Made by a program: the position numbers and the translations under genes
The notes under the pieces: model-generated
The model's input: only the letters and a program-made list of their open reading frames with translations
Database searches by the model: none
What the model was told of the DNA's origin: nothing
NCBI GenBank assembly: GCA_949752795.1
Contig: CATKHW010000427.1
Location: 2,558,536 to 2,622,535 of the forward strand
Direction of reading: 5' to 3'
Source: Hyperoodon ampullatus
Taxonomy: Eukaryota; Chordata; Mammalia; Artiodactyla; Ziphiidae
Length of the DNA: 64,000 nt
Shown: positions 1 through 12,985 of the stretch, piece by piece
Numbering within the stretch: the stretch's first letter is position 1
How the letters are laid out: every line of letters starts with the position of its first letter

Positions 1-1733
1 CCATCCAAATGCCTAACAGCTACTCTCTCATTGGTTCTCCCTCTTCCCTTTCATCCTCTGCCAAATTGGAAACCTGTGCGAACAAAGAGGTTAAAGGGGC
101 TGTCTCTCCAAGTTGGGAGGTTGATAGTAAAGCAGACGGAAAGTCAAACCGGAGCACCAGGAGAGGGACTATTCGTTGAGTTTTAGAAACCTTTCGTATT
201 CACAGTGTGTCCGTTCTCTAGGTTTCCCGCACTTGTTATAGCTGTAGTAATATTCCCTTCAACCTGGAGAGTTCGGACCCATGGAATGGGTGCCATGCAT
301 TATTGCTTTAAAGGGTCTGCATTTGCTCACCCAATCTCACCAATCGTCTCAGTCCCAAGTGTCCCTCCTTATGCCACATCCAGCTGTCGTTGTAGATAGG
401 GTCATTCCAGCTTTCATCAGAGACCCTGAAGGAATTGTAAAGAATTTCCCAGTTTTTTTGTTTTGTTTTTGAAATTCCTTTTTATAGTGGGTTTGAGCTG
501 ATTCTCGCTGCCATGTTTATGCCAGTCTAGACACACTTGATTCCCTTACGGAGACATATCAATACATAGGTTTTAAGATTCTTACTAGTCAGATATTTTC
601 CTCTGCGGGAAATATGGGGTTTTGAGTCCCTTTCACTGAGGACGGTGTAGGTCTTGTCTATTCCATAGTTGGTTTTTGGAACGGTACCTGTGCTTATATC
701 AAACTCTGGTTTTATGCATCACCCCACCTCTCCTTCCCCCTTAAGCAGGTATAAGAGTGTTTTCTAAATGTGAGACACTGTTCTCTTTCCTAACTCAGTT
801 CAAGTGTAGCCATGTTTACAGGATCTTCATAAGTGATATCTTATGATAAGTTTCTTTTTCTGTGTGACTTATTTCACTTAGAATCATCGTACCTGAATCC
901 ACCCATTTTGCTGCTACTGGTCTTATGACATTGATTTCATGGCTGAGGGATATTCCATCGTACGTAAGTACCACAATTTTTTGAACCATGTTTATATTTT
1001 CTGGGATACTTAAGGTGTATCCAAGTTGAGGTCCTTATATGCAGTGCAGCCCTAAATTTTGGGGTGGCTCTGTCTTATTGATTTTCAGTTTTCCCAAGGT
1101 ATATTCCCTAGACTGGTAGTGCCCTTGGCTCTGTAGCTCTGTTCTTTACTTGTTTTAGGGAACAGAATGCACTCCTCCAGAGAGGCAGTTGGCAATTTAC
1201 ATCCTGCCCATCAGCATAACAAGGCTCCCTGTTCTCCAGAGCCTGTCTTGCCTTTCTTGTTCTTACACATTTTGTGGATGTCCCTTTTGACCGGTGGGAA
1301 GTGATACTTCTTTGTAGTGCAGATTTGCATTGCCCGCTTGCTTGCTTGGCCAAAAAGGGCGTATGCCTTTTCTCCTGAATATATTCAGGAGAAAACGCAT
1401 ACGCCCTTTTTGGCCAAGTGCATCATTGTCGAAGTTGTGCCCCTCTTCCTGTGCTTTAAAGGCGATTCCAACGTACCTCTTGAAATCTGTTTCCTGCTAT
1501 TCTGCCTCGCTTTCAAGTCCGCCTCGTTGCCTTCCCTCAACAGATTTTTGGACGATAGTTGTCCTTTATTACTCGGCCAGTTTGTGAATTGCTGTGCCCC
1601 TGAGCTCCATTTTTCAACTCGTTTTTGGTGAGCTGACCGCAAGTCCAAAATTTTGGTTCAGGACCTATACTGGTTCCCGGTGGGTGGCTGAGAATTTGGT
1701 TAATTCTTCTTCCTGCCGGGAAATTACAGTGAT
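1..1733. repeat. Satellite unit 1 (first about 5 bp outside window)
   Basis: Haplotype F. Palindrome 1345-1418 has one mismatch at 1367 (c for g), shared with unit 5. Carries ttggaaacc, private aacaaagag, cccgcactt, and the cttatatgc change that creates an extra TAA in the antisense L1 ORF2 (shared with units 18, 25, 29). Also private ctccagagcctg. Confidence 0.95.
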
Positions 1734-3471
1734 ATGTGCCCGTCCAAATGCCTAACAGCTACTCTCTCATTGGTTCTCCCTCTTCCCTTTCATCCTCTGC
1801 CAAATTGGCAACCTGTGCGAACCAAGAGGTTAAAGGGGCTGTCTCTCCAAGTTGGGAGGTTGATAGTAAAGCAGACGGAAAGTCAAACCGGAGCAACAGG
1901 AGAGGGACTATTCGTTGAGTTTTAGAAACCTTTCGTATTCACAGTGTGTCCGTTCTCTAGGTTTCCCGCACATGTTATAGCTGTAGTAATATTCCCTTCA
2001 ACCTGGAGAGTTCGGACCCATGGAATGGGTGCCATGCATTATTGCTTTAAAGGGTCTGCATTTGCTCACCCAATCTCACCAATCGTCTCAGTCCCAAGTG
2101 TCCCTCCTTATGCCACATCCAGCTTTCGTTGTAGATAGGGTCATTCCAGCTTTCATCAGAGACCCTGAAGGAATTGTAAAGAATTTCCCAGTTTTTTTGT
2201 TTTGTTTATGAAATTCCTTTTTATAGTGGGTTTGAGCTGATTCTCGCTGCCATGTTTATGCCAGTCTAGACACACTTGATTCCCTTACGGAGACATATCA
2301 ATACATAGGTTTTAAGATTCTTACTAGTCAGATATTTTCCTCTGCGGAAAATACGGGGTTTTGAGTCCCTTTCACTGAGGACGGTGTAGGTCTTGTCTAT
2401 TCCATAGTTGGTTTTTGGAACGGTACCTGTGCTTATATCAAACTCTGGTTTTATGCATCACCCCACCTCTCCTTCCCCCTTAAGCAGGTAAAGAGTGTTT
2501 TCTAAATGTGAGACACTGTTCTCTTTCCTAACTCAGTTCAAGTGTAGCCATGTTTACAGGATCTTCATAAGTGATATCTTATGATAAGTTTCTTTTTCTG
2601 TGTGACTTATTTCACTTAGAATCATCGTACCTGAATCCACCCATTTTGCTGCTACTGGTCTTATGACATTGATTTCATGGCTGAGGGATATTCCATCGTA
2701 CGTAAGTACCACAATTTTTTGAACCATGTTTATATTTTCTGGGATACTTAAGGTGTATCCAAGTTGAGGTCCTTGTATGCAGTGCAGCCCTAAATTTTGG
2801 GGTGGCTCTGTCTTATTGATTTTCAGTTTTCCCAAGGTATATTCCCTAGACTGGTAGTGCCCTTGGCTCTGTAGCTCTGTTCTTTACTTGTTTTAGGGAA
2901 CAGAATGCACTCCTCCAGAGAGGCAGTTGGCAATTTACATCCCGCCCATCAGCATAACAAGGCTCCCTGTTCTCCAGGGCCTGTCTTGCCTTTCTTGTTC
3001 TTACACATTTTGTGGATGTCCCTTTTGACCGGTGGGAAGTGATACTTCTTTGTAGTGCAGATTTGCATTGCCCGCTTGCTTGCTTGGCCAAAAAGGGCGT
3101 ATGCGTTTTCTCCTGAATATATTCAGGAGAAAACGCATACGCCCTTTTTGGCCAAGTGCATCATTGTCGAAGTTGTGCCCCTCTTCCTGTGCTTTAAAGG
3201 CGATTCCAACGTACCTCTTGAAATCTGTTTCCTGCTATTCTGCCTCGCTTTCAAGTCCGCCTCGTTGCCTTCCCTCAACAGATTTTTGGACGATAGTTGT
3301 CCTTTATTACTCGGCCAGTTTGTGAATTGCTGTGCCCCTGAGCTCCATTTTTCAACTCGTTTTTGGTGAGCTGACCGCAAGTCCAAAATTTTGGTTCAGG
3401 ACCTATACTGGTTCCCGGTGGGTGGCTGAGAATTTGGTTAATTCTTCTTCCTGCCGGGAAATTACAGTGAT
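1734..3471. repeat. Satellite unit 2 (1,738 bp)
   Basis: Haplotype F; palindrome 3083-3156 perfect. The 1-bp deletion aggtaaagag near 2490 is shared with units 5 and 7, as is the gtttatg version of the T-rich tract. Private changes include gagcaacagg, agctttcgttg and gcggaaaatacgg. Confidence 0.95.
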
Positions 3472-5210
3472 ATGTGCCCGTCCAAATGCCTAACAGCTAC
3501 TCTCTCATTGGTTCTCCCTCTTCCCTTTCATCCTCTGCCAAATTGGCAACCTGTGCGAACCAAGAGGTTAAAGGGGCTGTCTCTCCAAGTTGGGAGGTTG
3601 ATAGTAAAGCAGACGGAAAGTCAAACCGGAGCACCAGGAGAGGGACTATTCGTTGAGTTTTAGAAACCTTTCGTATTCACAGTGTGTCCGTTCTCTAGGT
3701 TTCCCGCACATGTTATAGCTGTAGTAATATTCCCTTCAACCTGGAGAGTTCGGACCCATGGAATGGGTGCCATGCATTATTGCTTTAAAGGGTCTGCATT
3801 TGCTCACCCAATCTCACCAATCGTCTCAGTCCCAAGTGTCCCTCCTTATGCCACATCCAGCTGTCGTTGTAGATAGGGTCATTCCAGCTTTCATCAGAGA
3901 CCCTGAAGGAATTGTAAAGAATTTCCCAGTTTTTTGGTTTTGTTTTTGAAATTCCTTTTTATAGTGGGTTTGAGCTGATTCTCGCTGCCATGTTTATGCC
4001 AGTCTAGACACACTTGATTCCCTTACGGAGACATATCAATACATAGGTTTTAAGATTCTTACTAGTCAGATATTTTCCTCTGCGGGAAATATGGGGTTTT
4101 GAGTCCCTTTCACTGAGCATGGTGTAGGTCTTGTCTATTCCATAGTTGGTTTTTGGAACGGTACCTGTGCTTATATCAAACTCTGGTTTTATGCATCACC
4201 CCACCTCTCCTTCCCCCTTAAGCAGGTATAAGAGTGTTTTCTAAATGTGAGACACTGTTCTCTTTCCTAACTCAGTTCAAGTGTAGCCATGTTTACAGGA
4301 TCTTCATAAGTGATATCTTATGATAAGTTTCTTTTTCTGTGTGACTTATTTCACTTAGAATCATCGTACCTGAATCCACCCATTTTGCTGCTACTGGTCT
4401 TATGACATTGATTTCATGGCTGAGGGATATTCCATCGTACGTAAGTACCACAATTTTTTGAACCATGTTTATATTTTCTGGGATACTTAAGGTGTATCCA
4501 AGTTGAGGTCCCTGTATGCAGTGCAGCCCTAAATTTTGGGGTGGCTCTGTCTTATTGATTTTCAGTTTTCCCAAGGTATATTCCCTAGACTGGTAGTGCC
4601 CTTGGCTCTGTAGCTCTGTTCTTTACTTGTTTTAGGGAACAGAATGCACTCCTCCAGAGAGGCAGTTGGCAATTTACATCCCGCCCATCAGCATAACAAG
4701 GCTCCCTGTTCTCCAGGGCCTGTCTTGCCTTTCTTGTTCTTACACATTTTGTGGATGTCCCTCTTGAACGGTGGGAAGTGATACTTCTTTGTAGTGCAGA
4801 TTTGCATTGCCCGCTTGCTTGCTTGGCCAAAAAAGGCGTATGCGTTTTCTCCTGAATATATTCAGGAGAAAACGCATACGCCCTTTTTGGCCAAGTGCAT
4901 CATTGTCGAAGTTGTGCCCCTCTTCCTGTGCTTTAAAGGCGATTCCAACGTACCTCTTGAAATCTGTTTCCTGCTATTCTGCCTCGCTTTCAAGTCCGCC
5001 TCGTTGCCTTCCCTCAACAGATTTTTGGACGATAGTTGTCCTTTATTACTCGGCCAGTTTGTGAATTGCTGTGCCCCTGAGCTCCATTTTTCAACTCGTT
5101 TTTGGTGAGCTGACCGCAAGTCCAAAATTTTGGTTCAGGACCTATACTGGTTCCCGGTGGGTGGCTGAGAATTTGGTTAATTCTTCTTCCTGCCGGGAAA
5201 TTACAGTGAT
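3472..5210. repeat. Satellite unit 3 (1,739 bp)
   Basis: Haplotype F. Palindrome 4822-4895 has one mismatch at 4834 (a for g). Carries the ggttttg T-tract, gagcatggtg (shared with units 8 and 12) and tccctcttga; the aacggtggg following it is private. Confidence 0.95.
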
Positions 5211-6949
5211 ATGTGCCCGTCCAAATGCCTAACAGCTACTCTCTCATTGGTTCTCCCTCTTCCCTTTCATCCTCTGCCAAATTGGCAACCTGTGCGAACC
5301 AAGAGGTTAAAGGGGCTGTCTCTCCAAGTTGGGAGGTTGATAGTAAAGCAGACGGAAAGTCAAACCGGAGCACCAGGAGAGGGACTATTCGTTGAGTTTT
5401 AGAAACCTTTCGTATTCACAGTGTGTCCGTTCTCTAGGTTTCCCGCACTTGTTATAGCTGTAGTAATATTCCCTTCAACCTGGAGAGTTCGGACCCATGG
5501 AATGGGTGCCATGCATTATTGCTTTAAAGGCTCTGCATTTGCTCACCCAATCTCACCAATCGTCTCAGTCCCAAGTGTCCCTCCTTATGCCACATCCAGC
5601 TGTCGTTGTAGATAGGGTCATTCCAGCTTTCATCAGAGACCCTGAAGGAATTGTAAAGAATTTCCCAGTTTTTTTGTTTTGTTTTTGAAATTCTTTTTTA
5701 TAGTGGGTTTGAGCTGATTCTCGCTGCTATGTTTATGCCAGTCTAGACACACTTGATTCCCTTACGGAGACATATCAATACATAGGTTTTAAGATTCTTA
5801 CTAGTCAGATATTTTCCTCTGCGGGAAATATGGCGTTTTGAGTCCCTTTCACTGAGGACGGTGTAGGTCTTGTCTATTCCATAGTTGGTTTTTGGAACGG
5901 TACCTGTGCTTATATCAAACTCTGGTTTTATGCATCACCCCACCTCTCCTTCCCCCTTAAGCAGGTATAAGAGTGTTTTCTAAATGTGAGACACTGTTCT
6001 CTTTCCTAACTCAGTTCAAGTGTAGCCATGTTTACAGGATCTTCATAAGTGATATCTTATGATAAGTTTCTTTTTCTGTGTGACTTATTTCACTTAGAAT
6101 CATCATACCTGAATCCACCCATTTTGCTGCTACTGGTCTTATGACATTGATTTCATGGCTGAGGGATATTCCATCGTACGTAAGTACCACAATTTTTTGA
6201 ACCATGTTTATATTTTCTGGGATACTTAAGGTGCATCCAAGTTGAGGTCCTTGTATGCAGTGCAGCCCTAAACTTTGGGGTGGCTCTGTCTTATTGATTT
6301 TCAGTTTTCCCAAGGTATATTCCCTAGACTGGTAGTGCCCTTGGCTCTGTAGCTCTGTTCTTTACTTGTTTTACGGAACAGAATGCACTCCTCCAGGGAG
6401 GCAGTTGGCAATATACACCCCGCCCATCAGCATAACAAGGCTCCCTGTTCTCCAGGGCCTGTCTTGCCTTTCTTGTTCTTACACATTTTGTGGATGTCCC
6501 TTTTGACCGGTGGGAAGTGATACTTCTTTGTAGTGCAGATTTGCATTGCCTGCTTGCTTGCTTGGCCAAAAAGGGCGTATGCGTTTTCTCCTGAATATAT
6601 TCAGGAGAAAACGCATACGCCCTTTTTGGCCAAGTGCATCATTGTCGAAGTTGTGCCCCTCTTCCTGTGCTTTAAAGGCGATTCCAACGTACCTCTTGTA
6701 ATCTGTTTCCTGCTATGCTGCCTCACTTTCAAGTCCGCCTCGTTGCCTTCCCTCAACAGATTTTTGGAAGATAGTTGTCCTTTATTACTCGGCCAGGTTG
6801 TGAATTGCTGTGCCCCTGAGCTCCATTTTTCAACTCGTTTTTGGTGAGCTGACCGCAAGTCCAAAATTTTGGTTCAGGACCTATACTGGTTCCCGGTGGG
6901 TGGCTGAGAATTTGGTTAATTCTTCTTCCTGCCGGGAAATTACAGTGAT
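5211..6949. repeat. Satellite unit 4 (1,739 bp)
   Basis: Haplotype V; palindrome 6561-6634 perfect. Carries cccgcactt, aaaggctctgc (shared with unit 14), ggcgttttg, ctaaacttt, and ttttacgg with caatatacacccc. From the L1 region onward it matches unit 6. Private changes: attctttttta and gctgctatg. Confidence 0.95.
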
Positions 6950-8687
6950 ATGTGCCCGTCCAAATGCCTAACAGCTACTCTCTCATTGGTTCTCCCTCTT
7001 CCCTTTCATCCTCTGCCAAATTGGAAACCTGTGCGAACCAAGAGGTTAAAGGGGCTGTGTCTCCAAGTTGGGAGGTTGATAGTAAAGCAGACGGAAAGTC
7101 AAACCGGAGCACCAGGAGAGGGACTATTCGTTGAGTTTTAGAAACCTTTCGTATTCACAGTGTGTCCGTTCTCTAGGTTTCCCGCACATGTTATAGCTGT
7201 AGTAATATTCCCTTCAACCTGGAGAGTTCGGACCCATGGAATGGGTGCCATGCATTATTGCTTTAAAGGGTCTGCATTTGCTCACCCAATCTCACCAATC
7301 GTCTCAGTCCCAAGTGTCCCTCCTTATGCCACATCCAGCTGTCGTTGTAGATAGGGTCATTCCAGCTTTCATCAGAGACCCTGAAGGAATTGTAAAGAAT
7401 TTCCCAGTTTTTTTGTTTTGTTTATGAAATTCCTTTTTATAGTGGGTTTGAGCTGATTCTCGCTGCCATGTTTATGCCAGTCTAGACACACTTGATTCCC
7501 TTACGGAGACATATCAATACATAGGTTTTAAGATTCTTACTAGTCAGATATTTTCCTCTGCGGGAAATATGGCGTTTTGAGTCCCTTTCACTGAGGACGG
7601 TGTAGGTCTTGTCTATTCCATAGTTGGTTTTTGGAACGGTACCTGTGCTTATATCAAACTCTGGTTTTATGCATCACCCCACCTCTCCTTCCCCCTTAAG
7701 CAGGTAAAGAGTGTTTTCTAAATGTGAGACACTGTTCTCTTTCCTAACTCAGTTCAAGTGTAGCCATGTTTACAGGATCTTCATAAGTGATATCTTATGA
7801 TAAGTTTCTTCTTCTGTGTGACTTATTTCACTTAGAATCATCGTACCTGAATCCACCCATTTTGCTGCTACTGGTCTTATGACATTGATTTCATGGCTGA
7901 GGGATATTCCATCGTACGTAAGTACCACAATTTTTTGAACCATGTTTATATTTTCTGGGATACTTAAGGTGTATCCAAGTTGAGGTCCCTGTATGCAGTG
8001 CAGCCCTAAATTTTGGGGTGGCTCTGTCTTATTGATTTTCAGTTTTCCCAAGGTATATTCCCTAGACTGGTAGTGCCCTTGGCTCTGTAGCTCTGTTCTT
8101 TACTTGTTTTAGGGAACAGAATGCACTCCTCCAGAGAGGCAGTTGGCAATTTACATCCCGCCCATCAGCATAACAAGGCTCCCTGTTCTCCAGGGCCTGT
8201 CTTGCCTTTCTTGTTCTTACACATTTTGTGGATGTCCCTTTTGACCGGTGGGAAGTGATACTTCTTTGTAGTGCAGATTTGCATTGCCCGCTTGCTTGCT
8301 TGGCCAAAAAGGGCGTATGCCTTTTCTCCTGAATATATTCAGGAGAAAACGCATACGCCCTTTTTGGCCAAGTGCATCATTGTCGAAGTTGTGCCCCTCT
8401 TCCTGTGCTTTAAAGGCGATTCCAACGTACCTCTTGAAATCTGTTTCCTGCTATTCTGCCTCGCTTTCAAGTCCGCCTCGTTGCCTTCCCTCAACAGATT
8501 TTTGGACGATAGTTGTCCTTTATTACTCGGCCAGTTTGTGAATTGCTGTGCCCCTGAGCTCCATTTTTCAACTCGTTTTTGGTGAGCTGACCGCAAGTCC
8601 AAAATTTTGGTTCAGGACCTATACTGGTTCACGGTGGGTGGCTGAGAATTTGGTTAATTCTTCTTCCTGCCGGGAAATTACAGTGAT
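6950..8687. repeat. Satellite unit 5 (1,738 bp)
   Basis: Haplotype F. Palindrome 8299-8372 has the same left-arm c for g mismatch as unit 1. Shares ttggaaacc, gctgtgtctcc, gtttatg, the aggtaaagag deletion and gtttcttcttctg with unit 7. Private ggttcacgg. Confidence 0.95.
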
Positions 8688-10426
8688 ATGTGCCCGTCCA
8701 AATGCCTAACAGCTACTCTCTCATTGGTTCTCCCTCTTCCCTTTCATCCTCTGCCAAATTGGCAACCTGTGCGAACCAAGAGGTTAAAGGGGCTGTCTCT
8801 CCAAGTTGGGAGGTTGATAGTAAAGCAGACGGAAAGTCAAACCGGAGCACCAGGAGAGGGACTATTCGTTGAGTTTTAGAAACCTTTCGTATTCACAGTG
8901 TGTCCGTTCTCTAGGTTTCCCGCACATGTTATAGCTGTAGTAATATTCCCTTCAACCTGGAGAGTTCGGACCCATGGAATGGGTGCCATGCATTATTGCT
9001 TTAAAGGGTCTGCATTTGCTCACCCAATCTCACCAATCGTCTCAGTCCCAAGTGTCCCTCCTTATGCCACATCCAGCTGTCGTTGTAGATAGGGTCATTC
9101 CAGCTTTCATCAGAGACCCTGAAGGAATTGTAAAGAATTTCCCAGTTTTTTTGTTTTGTTTTTGAAATTCCTTTTTATAGTGGGTTTGAGCTGATTCTCG
9201 CTGCCATGTTTATGCCAGTCTAGACACACTTGATTCCCTTACGGAGACATATCAATACATAGGTTTTAAGATTCTTACTAGTCAGATATTTTCCTCTGCG
9301 GGAAATATGGCGTTTTGAGTCCCTTTCACTGAGGACGGTGTAGGTCTTGTCTATTCCATAGTTGGTTTTTGGAACGGTACCTGTGCTTATATCAAACTCT
9401 GGTTTTATGCATCACCCCACCTCTCCTTCCCCCTTAAGCAGGTATAAGAGTGTTTTCTAAATGTGAGACACTGTTCTCTTTCCTAACTCAGTTCAAGTGT
9501 AGCCATGTTTACAGGATCTTCATAAGTGATATCTTATGATAAGTTTCTTTTTCTGTGTGACTTATTTCACTTAGAATCATCATACCTGAATCCACCCATT
9601 TTGCTGCTACTGGTCTTATGACATTGATTTCATGGCTGAGGGATATTCCATCGTACGTAAGTACCACAATTTTTTGAACCATGTTTATATTTTCTGGGAT
9701 ACTTAAGGTGCATCCAAGTTGAGGTCCTTGTATGCAGTGCAGCCCTAAACTTTGGGGTGGCTCTGTCTTATTGATTTTCAGTTTTCCCAAGGTATATTCC
9801 CTAGACTGGTAGTGCCCTTGGCTCTGTAGCTCTGTTCTTTACTTGTTTTACGGAACAGAATGCACTCCTCCAGGGAGGCAGTTGGCAATATACACCCCGC
9901 CCATCAGCATAACAAGGCTCCCTGTTCTCCAGGGCCTGTCTTGCCTTTCTTGTTCTTACACATTTTGTGGATGTCCCTTTTGACCGGTGGGAAGTGATAC
10001 TTCTTTGTAGTGCAGATTTGCATTGCCTGCTTGCTTGCTTGGCCAAAAAGGGCGTATGCGTTTTCTCCTGAATATATTCAGGAGAAAACGCATACGCCCT
10101 TTTTGGCCAAGTGCATCATTGTCGAAGTTGTGCCCCTCTTCCTGTGCTTTAAAGGCGATTCCAACGTACCTCTTGTAATCTGTTTCCTGCTATGCTGCCT
10201 CACTTTCAAGTCCGCCTCGTTGCCTTCCCTCAACAGATTTTTGGAAGATAGTTGTCCTTTATTACTCGGCCAGGTTGTGAATTGCTGTGCCCCTGAGCTC
10301 CATTTTTCAACTCGTTTTTGGTGAGCTGACCGCAAGTCCAAAATTTTGGTTCAGGACCTATACTGGTTCCCGGTGGGTGGCTGAGAATTTGGTTAATTCT
10401 TCTTCCTGCCGGGAAATTACAGTGAT
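8688..10426. repeat. Satellite unit 6 (1,739 bp)
   Basis: Haplotype V; palindrome 10038-10111 perfect. The second half repeats unit 4 (ctaaacttt, ttttacgg, caatatacacccc), while the first part differs (cccgcacat and aaagggtctgc), so the unit looks mosaic. Confidence 0.95.
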
Positions 10427-12164
10427 ATGTGCCCGTCCAAATGCCTAACAGCTACTCTCTCATTGGTTCTCCCTCTTCCCTTTCATCCTCTGCCAAATTG
10501 GAAACCTGTGCGAACCAAGAGGTTAAAGGGGCTGTGTCTCCAAGTTGGGAGGTTGATAGTAAAGCAGACGGAAAGTCAAACCGGAGCACCAGGAGAGGGA
10601 CTATTCGTTGAGTTTTAGAAACCTTTCGTATTCACAGTGTGTCCGTTCTCTAGGTTTCCCGCACATGTTATAGCTGTAGTAATATTCCCTTCAACCTGGA
10701 GAGTTCGGACCCATGGAATGGGTGCCATGCATTATTGCTTTAAAGGGTCTGCATTTGCTCACCCAATCTCACCAATCGTCTCAGTCCCAAGTGTCCCTCC
10801 TTATGCCACATCCAGCTGTCGTTGTAGATAGGGTCATTCCAGCTTTCATCAGAGACCCTGAAGGAATTGTAAAGAATTTCCCAGTTTTTTTGTTTTGTTT
10901 ATGAAATTCCTTTTTATAGTGGGTTTGAGCTGATTCTCGCTGCCATGTTTATGCCAGTCTAGACACACTTGATTCCCTTACGGAGACATATCAATACATA
11001 GGTTTTAAGATTCTTACTAGTCAGATATTTTCCTCTGCGGGAAATATGGCGTTTTGAGTCCCTTTCACTGAGGACGGTGTAGGTCTTGTCTATTCCATAG
11101 TTGGTTTTTGGAACGGTACCTGTGCTTATATCAAACTCTGGTTTTATGCATCACCCCACCTCTCCTTCCCCCTTAAGCAGGTAAAGAGTGTTTTCTAAAT
11201 GTGAGACACTGTTCTCTTTCCTAACTCAGTTCAAGTGTAGCCATGTTTACAGGATCTTCATAAGTGATATCTTATGATAAGTTTCTTCTTCTGTGTGACT
11301 TATTTCACTTAGAATCATCGTACCTGAATCCACCCATTTTGCTGCTACTGGTCTTATGACATTGATTTCATGGCTGAGGGATATTCCATCGTACGTAAGT
11401 ACCACAATTTTTTGAACCATGTTTATATTTTCTGGGATACTTAAGGTGTATCCAAGTTGAGGTCCTTGTATGCAGTGCAGCCCTAAATTTTGGGGTGGCT
11501 CTGTCTTATTGATTTTCAGTTTTCCCAAGGTATATTCCCTAGACTGGTAGTGCCCTTGGCTCTGTAGCTCTGTTCTTTACTTGTTTTAGGGAACAGAATG
11601 CACTCCTCCAGAGAGGCAGTTGGCAATTTACATCCCGCCCATCAGCATAACAAGGCTCCCTGTTCTCCAGGGCCTGTCTTGCCTTTCTTGTTCTTACACA
11701 TTTTGTGGATGTCCCTTTTGACCGGTGGGAAGTGATACTTCTTTGTAGTGCAGATTTGCATTGCCCGCTTGCTTGCTTGGCCAAAAAGGGCGTATGCGTT
11801 TTCTCCTGAATATATTCAGGAGAAAACGCATACGCCCTTTTTGGCCAAGTGCATCATTGTCGAAGTTGTGCCCCTCTTCCTGTGCTTTAAAGGCGATTCC
11901 AACGTACCTCTTGAAATCTGTTTCCTGCTATTCTGCCTCGCTTTCAAGTCCGCCTCATTGCCTTCCCTCAACAGATTTTTGGACGATAGTTGTCCTTTAT
12001 TACTCGGCCAGTTTGTGAATTGCTGTGCCCCTGAGCTCCATTTTTCAACTCGTTTTTGGTGAGCTGACCGCAAGTCCAAAATTTTGGTTCAGGACCTATA
12101 CTGGTTCCCGGTGGGTGGCTGAGAATTTGGTTAATTCTTCTTCCTGCCGGGAAATTACAGTGAT
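10427..12164. repeat. Satellite unit 7 (1,738 bp)
   Basis: Haplotype F; palindrome 11776-11849 perfect. Near copy of unit 5 (same deletion and diagnostic changes) but with the standard palindrome and private cgcctcattgcc. Confidence 0.95.
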
Positions 12165-12622
12165 ATGTGCCCGTCCAAATGCCTAACAGCTACTCTCTCA
12201 TTGGTTCTCCCTCTTCCCTTTCATCCTCTGCCAAATTGGCAACCTGTGCGAACCAAGAGGTTAAAGGGGCTGTCTCTCCAAGTTGGGAGGTTGATAGTAA
12301 AGCAGACGGAAAGTCAAACCGGAGCACCAGGAGAGGGACTATTCGTTGAGTTTTAGAAACCTTTCGTATTCACAGTGTGTCCGTTCTCTAGGTTTCCCGC
12401 ACATGTTATAGCTGTAGTAATATTCCCTTCAACCTGGAGAGTTCGGACCCATGGAATGGGTGCCATGCATTATTGCTTTAAAGGGTCTGCATTTGCTCAC
12501 CCAATCTCACCAATCGTCTCAGTCCCAAGTGTCCCTCCTTATGCCACATCCAGCTGTCGTTGTAGATAGGGTCATTCCAGCTTTCATCAGAGACCCTGAA
12601 GGAATTGTAAAGAATTTCCCAG
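12165..12622. other. Unassigned left part of the unit (representative unit 8)
   Basis: These 458 bp precede the T-rich tract. They are moderately pyrimidine-rich at the start (ctctctcattggttctccct) and contain short open frames on both strands in every unit, such as frames opening at 12165, 12167, 12375 and 12451. These overlap one another, lack any recognisable domain, and are carried only because the unit is copied. No similarity to L1, a SINE, an LTR or an RNA gene was recognised by eye. Confidence 0.5.
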
Positions 12623-12640
12623 TTTTTTTGTTTTGTTTTT
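12623..12640 (-). repeat. T-rich tract: remnant of an inverted L1 poly(A) tail (representative unit 8)
   Basis: An 18-bp run of T broken by two G residues lies immediately before the start of L1 3' UTR similarity. Read on the minus strand it is an A-rich tract at the 3' end of the L1 copy, as expected for a retrotransposed element. It recurs at offset 459 of every unit. Three main versions exist: seven T then gttttgttttt; six T then ggttttg (units 3, 9-11, 13, 19, 23, 24, 26, 30); and a version ending gtttatg (units 2, 5, 7, 16). Unit 36 has a private version that is one base shorter. Confidence 0.75.
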
Positions 12641-12985
12641 GAAATTCCTTTTTATAGTGGGTTTGAGCTGATTCTCGCTGCCATGTTTATGCCAGTCTAG
12701 ACACACTTGATTCCCTTACGGAGACATATCAATACATAGGTTTTAAGATTCTTACTAGTCAGATATTTTCCTCTGCGGGAAATATGGGGTTTTGAGTCCC
12801 TTTCACTGAGCATGGTGTAGGTCTTGTCTATTCCATAGTTGGTTTTTGGAACGGTACCTGTGCTTATATCAAACTCTGGTTTTATGCATCACCCCACCTC
12901 TCCTTCCCCCTTAAGCAGGTATAAGAGTGTTTTCTAAATGTGAGACACTGTTCTCTTTCCTAACTCAGTTCAAGTGTAGCCATGT
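12623..12985 (-). mobile_element. L1 (LINE-1) 3' UTR fragment, antisense (representative unit 8)
   Basis: Read on the minus strand, this segment follows the order of a cetartiodactyl L1 3' UTR: after the ORF2 stop, a block equivalent to the usual tctgtgagtctgtttct complement, the G-rich ggaggggg stretch (here on plus as cacctctccttccccctt), the stretch around tgtctattccata, then the part around gctgattctcgctgcc before the tail. Similarity is moderate and by eye. The segment has no coding potential. It recurs at offset 459-821 of every unit; units 2, 5 and 7 share a 1-bp deletion here (aggtaaagag for aggtataagag), and unit 31 has a 3-bp insertion (atattatc). Confidence 0.8.

Larger units (their letters stand above)
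5211..12164. repeat. Duplicated dimer (units 4-5 and 6-7)
   Basis: Shift is 3,477 bp. The later half of unit 6 matches the later half of unit 4, and unit 7 matches unit 5, including the shared 1-bp deletion. The first part of unit 6 does not match unit 4, so the duplicated tract probably starts inside the unit. Confidence 0.75.

Noticed and set aside
1734..1925. Short open frames of 60-124 codons in every unit on both strands
   Set aside because: They overlap each other, recur only because the unit is copied, lack recognisable domains other than the broken L1 ORF2 tail, and are interrupted by private stops and indels in some units. Not called as genes.
12590..12630. A target-site duplication flanking the L1 copy (aagaattt before the T-rich tract versus gagaattt near 13860)
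   Set aside because: Only seven bases match, in AT-rich sequence, and the L1 5' boundary is uncertain; the match could be chance.
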